NCBI RefSeq assembly: GCF_000758605.1
Contig: NZ_CP009282.1
Span: 186,001 to 250,000, forward strand
Source of the DNA: Paenibacillus sp. FSL R5-0912
GTDB taxonomy: Bacteria > Bacillota > Bacilli > Paenibacillales > Paenibacillaceae
DNA length: 64,000 nucleotides
Direction of reading: 5' to 3'
The position numbers and the translations under genes were made by a program. Below the pieces are notes generated by a model, which was not told where the DNA came from, ran no database searches, and saw only the letters and a list, made by a program, of their open reading frames with translations. Below, one piece after another: positions 59,953-64,000 of this stretch. How positions within the stretch are numbered: position 1 is the stretch's first letter; every line of letters starts with the position of its first letter.

Positions 59953-62739
59953 TTGAGTACACAGAATATCGGAGTGCCATTAGAGGGTTTTGCAGAATTT
60001 AGCCGGGTAGTAGCCGCAGAGGGCACGGTGTTGCTTAAGAATGAGGGGCAGGTGCTTCCGCTTAGAAACGGCGAGAGCGTTGCCATTTTTGGCAGAATAC
60101 AAGTGAATTACTACCGCAGCGGTACAGGATCAGGCGGAAGTGTTCATGTTGCATATACGACTAATCTGCTGGACGGCCTGCGCAGCAAGAAGAACATTAG
60201 CGTCAATGAAGAGCTGGCAACAGCATACGAGGACTGGATTGGACTTAACCCGTTTGATGACGGCGGAAAGGTATGGGCGGCTGAGCCGTGGAACCAGAAG
60301 GAAATGCCGCTTACGGATGAGCTGGTGAAGAAAGCAAGAAGCCAGTCGGGCAAGGCCGTTGTGGTGATTGGACGTACCGCCGGTGAGGATCAGGACAACG
60401 CCGATGCACCGGGAAGCTACCGGTTGACAGAAGATGAGAAGGCTATGCTTACGCAGGTTACGGCTCACTTTGAACAAACTGTTGTTGTGCTCAATGTCTC
60501 CAATATTATGGATATGAGCTGGGTTAACGATGCCGGATATGTACATCCCATCTCTGCTGTGATCTATTCCTGGCATGGCGGTATGGAAGGCGGCAATGCG
60601 ATTGCCGATGTACTGGCCGGAGAGGTGACGCCAAGCGGCAAGCTGACAGATACGATCGCGTATTCCATTGAGGATTACCCGTCCACAAGCAACTACGGCA
60701 ATGAGTTCAAGAACTTGTATGAGGAAGATATCTATGTAGGATACCGTTATTTCGAGACCTTCTGTCCGGATAAGGTTCAGTATGAATTCGGCTATGGCAT
60801 ATCCTACACAACCTTCAAGCTGGAGCCGGAGGAAGCGAAGCTGGTGGACCAGGCGGGTGAACCACAGATTCAGATCGGTGTAACTGTAACCAATACAGGA
60901 GATACCTATTCCGGTAAAGAAGTGGTGCAGGTGTATTATGAAGCGCCGCAGGGACAGCTGGGCAAACCGGCCAAAGCGCTGGCGGCATTCGGGAAGACCA
61001 AGCTGCTTGAGCCTGGAGAGTCCCAGCAGGTTACGGTAAGCTTCCCGCTCCATTCTCTGGCTTCGTATGATGACGCCGGAGTGACAGGGCATCCCTCCGC
61101 TTATGTACTGGAAGCTGGAACCTACCGCTTCTACGTAGGAACCAGTGTTAAAGCTGTAGCAGAAGTTAGCGTAGATGGACAAGCAGGTTATGTTCTGGAT
61201 GAGCTTAAGGTTGTAGAGCAGCTGCAAGAGGCGATGGCGCCGACCGAAAGCTTCAAGAGAATGAAACCGGGGGTCCGGAAGGAAGACGGTTCTTATGAAC
61301 TGATCTCTGCTGAGGTGCCGGTACGCAAGGTAGATATGGCAGCGCGGATTGAAAGCAATCTTCCGGAAACGCTGGTACAGACCGGCAATCAGGGCCATAC
61401 GTTGAGAGATGTCCATGAAGGTAAAGTCAGCATGAATACGTTCATTGCCCAGCTCAGCGACCAGGATCTGGCGGCCATTGTCAGAGGCGAAGGGATGAGC
61501 AGTCCGCTGGTTACGCCGGGTACGGCTTCGGCCTTCGGCGGAGTCAGCGACAGCCTGTTCAGTTACGGCATTCCGGTTGCCGCTACAGCAGACGGCCCAT
61601 CCGGTATCCGTATGGACAGCGGACAGAAGGCGACCCAGGTGTCGATTGGAACCCTGCTTGCCGCTACCTGGAACGCAGAGCTGGTTGAAGAGCTGTATGT
61701 TATGGAAGGTCAGGAATTGTTACGCAACCAGGTGGATGCATTGCTGGGACCGGGTCTTAATATCCGCCGCAGTCCGCTGAACGGGCGTAACTTCGAATAT
61801 TTCTCTGAAGATCCGCTGATCTCCGGGATCTTCGCTGCCGCATGCACGCGCGGTATTATGAAGGGCGGCTCCAATGCCACGCTGAAGCATTTCGCCTGCA
61901 ATAACCAGGAGAAGCACCGCAGCAAGGTGAACGCTGTCGTATCCGAACGCGCGCTGCGCGAGATTTACCTGAAGGGCTTCGAAATCGCTGTGAAGCAGGG
62001 CGGCGCGAATTCGATCATGACCTCCTACAATCCGGTCAACGGACATTGGGCGGCTTCCAACTATGATCTGAATACCACGCTGCTTCGCGGTGAATGGGGC
62101 TTCCGGGGAATTGTAATGACTGACTGGTGGGCAATCATGAATGATGTCGTGAATGGAGGCACTGCGGACCGCAAGAACACGAACTGGATGGTCCGGGCAC
62201 AGAACGATCTGTACATGGTAGTATCCAATTATGGTGCGGAAGTCAACGCCTATGATGACAATACGCTCGAATCCTTGGAGAATGGGACGCTCACCCGTGG
62301 CGAGCTTCAGCGCTCGGCCATCAACATTTGCGAATTCATCATGCAGGCACCGGTCTTCTCCAGAAAGCATGAGATTGTAGAAGCTGTTGAGACCTTTAAG
62401 GCAGACTCTTCCCTGGTGGCTGAGCAGGTTCAGGTGTTGGGCCAGAACGCCCAGGTTGCACCAAGTGTGTCTGGACCAACCTATATCCAGGCGGATGAAG
62501 CCGGTGAGTACCGGATCTTTGTCAGCATCATGTCTCCGGAACCTGAGCTTGCCCAAAGCGCCTGCAACGTGACCCTGAACGGACAGCCAGTGACCACCAT
62601 TCAGACGAACGGGACAGAAGGCAAATGGATCAGACAGAAGCTGGTCAAGATCGGACTTGAAGCCGGTCTGTATGAAATGAAGCTGGACTTCGTCAAACCC
62701 GGCCTGGAGATTGAGTGGATTGAATTCAAGCAGGTGTAA
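59953..62739 (+). CDS. GH3 beta-glucosidase-type enzyme with swapped domain order
   Basis: TTG 59953 (MSTQNIGVPLEGFAEFSRVV) lies seven bases after GGAGG; the frame to ATG-like codons at 59923 has no site. The 928-residue protein carries the GH3 C-terminal domain first (about 15-265, AAEGTVLLKNEGQVLPLRNG), then a fibronectin III-like part (about 300-390), and last the GH3 barrel (about 490-820, ATADGPSGIRMDSG, NIRRSPLNGRNFEYFSEDP, KHFACNNQE and the nucleophile in GIVMTDWW). This order is a known circular arrangement in some GH3 beta-glucosidases. There is no signal peptide. The last 100 residues form an extra beta domain. It stands alone with a terminator behind it. Confidence 0.93.
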   Translation: MSTQNIGVPLEGFAEFSRVVAAEGTVLLKNEGQVLPLRNGESVAIFGRIQVNYYRSGTGSGGSVHVAYTTNLLDGLRSKKNISVNEELATAYEDWIGLNPFDDGGKVWAAEPWNQKEMPLTDELVKKARSQSGKAVVVIGRTAGEDQDNADAPGSYRLTEDEKAMLTQVTAHFEQTVVVLNVSNIMDMSWVNDAGYVHPISAVIYSWHGGMEGGNAIADVLAGEVTPSGKLTDTIAYSIEDYPSTSNYGNEFKNLYEEDIYVGYRYFETFCPDKVQYEFGYGISYTTFKLEPEEAKLVDQAGEPQIQIGVTVTNTGDTYSGKEVVQVYYEAPQGQLGKPAKALAAFGKTKLLEPGESQQVTVSFPLHSLASYDDAGVTGHPSAYVLEAGTYRFYVGTSVKAVAEVSVDGQAGYVLDELKVVEQLQEAMAPTESFKRMKPGVRKEDGSYELISAEVPVRKVDMAARIESNLPETLVQTGNQGHTLRDVHEGKVSMNTFIAQLSDQDLAAIVRGEGMSSPLVTPGTASAFGGVSDSLFSYGIPVAATADGPSGIRMDSGQKATQVSIGTLLAATWNAELVEELYVMEGQELLRNQVDALLGPGLNIRRSPLNGRNFEYFSEDPLISGIFAAACTRGIMKGGSNATLKHFACNNQEKHRSKVNAVVSERALREIYLKGFEIAVKQGGANSIMTSYNPVNGHWAASNYDLNTTLLRGEWGFRGIVMTDWWAIMNDVVNGGTADRKNTNWMVRAQNDLYMVVSNYGAEVNAYDDNTLESLENGTLTRGELQRSAINICEFIMQAPVFSRKHEIVEAVETFKADSSLVAEQVQVLGQNAQVAPSVSGPTYIQADEAGEYRIFVSIMSPEPELAQSACNVTLNGQPVTTIQTNGTEGKWIRQKLVKIGLEAGLYEMKLDFVKPGLEIEWIEFKQV

Positions 62740-62754
62740 CAGCTTTTAATATCA

Positions 62755-62779
62755 GGACACCCTCCGGGGTGTCTTTTTG
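62755..62779 (+). terminator. Terminator of the GH3 gene
   Basis: GGACACCC and GGGTGTCT pair around TCCG, followed by TTTT. Confidence 0.88.
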
Positions 62780-62851
62780 CATCCGCATACCTGCAGCACT
62801 CCCGAATAAAATAAGGTATAACTGCTACTATGAAGGGGTGAGCATGAAAGG

Positions 62852-64000
62852 ATGCAAATACATGTGGTGCAGCCGAAACAGACGCTGTATGGGATTGCTG
62901 ATGCTTATGGCGTGAACATGGATACGATAACTGAGGCGAATCAGTTGTCTGCGCCAGGGAGGCTGGTCATTGGACAAACGCTGGTGATTCCGGTCGTAGG
63001 CCAGTATTATTGGGTTCAGCAGGGGGATAGCTTCTATAGTATCGCGAAGAGGTTCGGCCTGAAGGCCAGCTCGCTGGCGGAAGTGAACGGGCTGACGCTG
63101 AACCAGCCGCTGCAGACCGGGTTCCGCCTGTACATACCTCCTGTGCCAAGGCGGCAGGCAGAAGTGAATGCCTATATTGAGCCGAGAGGGGAAGCGGTCT
63201 CCCAGGCGCTGCAGAATGCTGCCGCAGAAGCTGCCCCTGAGCTTACGTATCTGGCTCCGTTTAGTTTTCGGATTAAGCGGGACGGTTCGCTGCAGGCACC
63301 GCCGCTGGATAATCTGGCTTCAATCGCGGCGCAGAACCGGGTCACGCTGATGCTGGTCGTCACGAATCTGGAGGATGCCCAGTTCAGCTCGGAGCTGGGA
63401 CGGATTATACTGAATGATGTAGCGGTGCAGGACCGGCTGCTGGAGAACATTGTGACAGAGGCGAAGCGGCTGAATTTCAGAGATATCCACTTTGACCTGG
63501 AATTCCTCCGGCCGGAGGACCGCGAAGCGTATAATGCCTTTTTGCGCAAGGCAGCGGACATCATTCACAGGGAGGGGTTCCTGCTGTCTACTGCACTTGC
63601 ACCCAAAACCAGTGCCTCCCAAACCGGGGCCTGGTATACGGCGCATGACTATAAAGTGCACGGCCAGGTTGCTGATTTTGTCATTATTATGACTTACGAA
63701 TGGGGATACAGCGGAGGTCCGCCGATGGCTGTTTCGCCTATAGGACCGGTGCGTCAGGTGCTGACGTATGCGGCAAGTGAAATTCCCCCCGGCAAAATTA
63801 TGATGGGCCAGAATCTGTACGGGTACGATTGGACTTTGCCTTATACGGCTGGCGGAGAGTATGCCAAAGCACTTAGCCCGCAGGCGGCAATTGATCTGGC
63901 GCGGAATAGGAATGCCGCCATTCAGTACGACTATAAAGCCCAGGCTCCGCACTTCGATTACACCGATGACGCAGGCCGGCAGCATAAGGTATGGTTCGAA
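62852..64000 (+). CDS. LysM/GH18 spore-cortex-type glycosidase (SleL/YaaH-like), partial
   Basis: The first 383 codons are in the window and the gene runs off the right edge. ATG 62852 opens MQIHVVQPKQTLYGIADAYG, with no signal peptide. Two LysM domains (about 1-48 and 50-98, WVQQGDSFYSIAKRFGLKAS) bind peptidoglycan sugars. A GH18 barrel starts near residue 120, with the catalytic DxxDxE run as RDIHFDLEFLRPED and later MTYEWGYSGGPP. The order LysM-LysM-GH18 without signal is that of YaaH/SleL, spore-coat-linked N-acetylglucosaminidases that break cortex fragments in germination, so the host should form spores. Confidence 0.92.
   Translation, partial: MQIHVVQPKQTLYGIADAYGVNMDTITEANQLSAPGRLVIGQTLVIPVVGQYYWVQQGDSFYSIAKRFGLKASSLAEVNGLTLNQPLQTGFRLYIPPVPRRQAEVNAYIEPRGEAVSQALQNAAAEAAPELTYLAPFSFRIKRDGSLQAPPLDNLASIAAQNRVTLMLVVTNLEDAQFSSELGRIILNDVAVQDRLLENIVTEAKRLNFRDIHFDLEFLRPEDREAYNAFLRKAADIIHREGFLLSTALAPKTSASQTGAWYTAHDYKVHGQVADFVIIMTYEWGYSGGPPMAVSPIGPVRQVLTYAASEIPPGKIMMGQNLYGYDWTLPYTAGGEYAKALSPQAAIDLARNRNAAIQYDYKAQAPHFDYTDDAGRQHKVWFE

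Noticed and set aside
60130-61416. 428-codon minus-strand frame inside the GH3 gene
   Set aside because: It lies fully opposite a clear GH3 coding region and shows no domain.
1-64000. CRISPR arrays and tRNA or rRNA genes
   Set aside because: No regular spacer repeats were seen and no tRNA cloverleaf apart from the tRNA-like part of ssrA.

Overview
The window looks like part of a Paenibacillus (Paenibacillaceae, Firmicutes) chromosome. The evidence is smpB followed directly by ssrA, SLH-anchored surface enzymes, LplB/LplC-type sugar ABC permeases paired with large membrane-bound AraC or YesN-like regulators, strong AGGAGG ribosome sites, and many carbohydrate-active enzymes (PL8, PL1, GH130, GH94, two GH3, CE2, GH18). 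No tRNA, rRNA, CRISPR array or integrase gene was seen.

Region 1, 1-23.95 kb, is an accessory zone hung on the tmRNA gene. The smpB 3' end and ssrA (312-673) are followed by further copies of the ssrA 3' end at 4171-4268, 5690-5752, 21511-21518 (stub) and 22847-22906. These copies cut the DNA into cassette-like units: one carries a c-di-GMP-I riboswitch and a dCACHE/GGDEF/EAL protein, and two others each carry a YbdG-type mechanosensitive channel. The two channel units have the same length (1484 bp) once a 96-bp deletion in the second is counted. A second, almost exact copy of the tag-coding part of ssrA (5795-5895) is joined to a 5'-truncated IS91-like transposase. The same zone holds an M23 peptidase, VOC fragments, a truncated TOTE-type primase and an unexplained repeated element with its own terminators.

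Between the two channel cassettes lies a polysaccharide locus (8.66-20.7 kb): membrane AraC regulator, ABC permeases, binding lipoprotein, GH130 enzyme and a 1618-residue SLH-anchored PL8 lyase. From 24.1 to 32.9 kb is a second sugar operon: two permeases, lipoprotein, sensor kinase, YesN-like regulator and GH3 enzyme, the last three overlapping by 4 bp. At 32.9-38.4 kb are decayed methyltransferase, PhnB and WYL genes, a CE2-like esterase, a 59-residue membrane protein, a secreted PL1 pectate lyase with a perfect cre match, and a VOC protein.

At 38.4-45.5 kb is an RNA-repair island: two overlapping WYL regulators, divergent from an RlaP-like nucleotidyltransferase, Hen1 and a three-domain Pnkp. 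A LytTR/DUF3021 pair, a GH94 phosphorylase with a palindromic operator, and a 1397-residue SLH protein follow. The last part holds GntR and phosphoketolase genes, a two-gene radical-SAM DNA-repair unit whose promoter carries a LexA (SOS) box, a small membrane protein, a domain-swapped GH3 beta-glucosidase and a LysM/GH18 spore-cortex-type protein that runs off the window.
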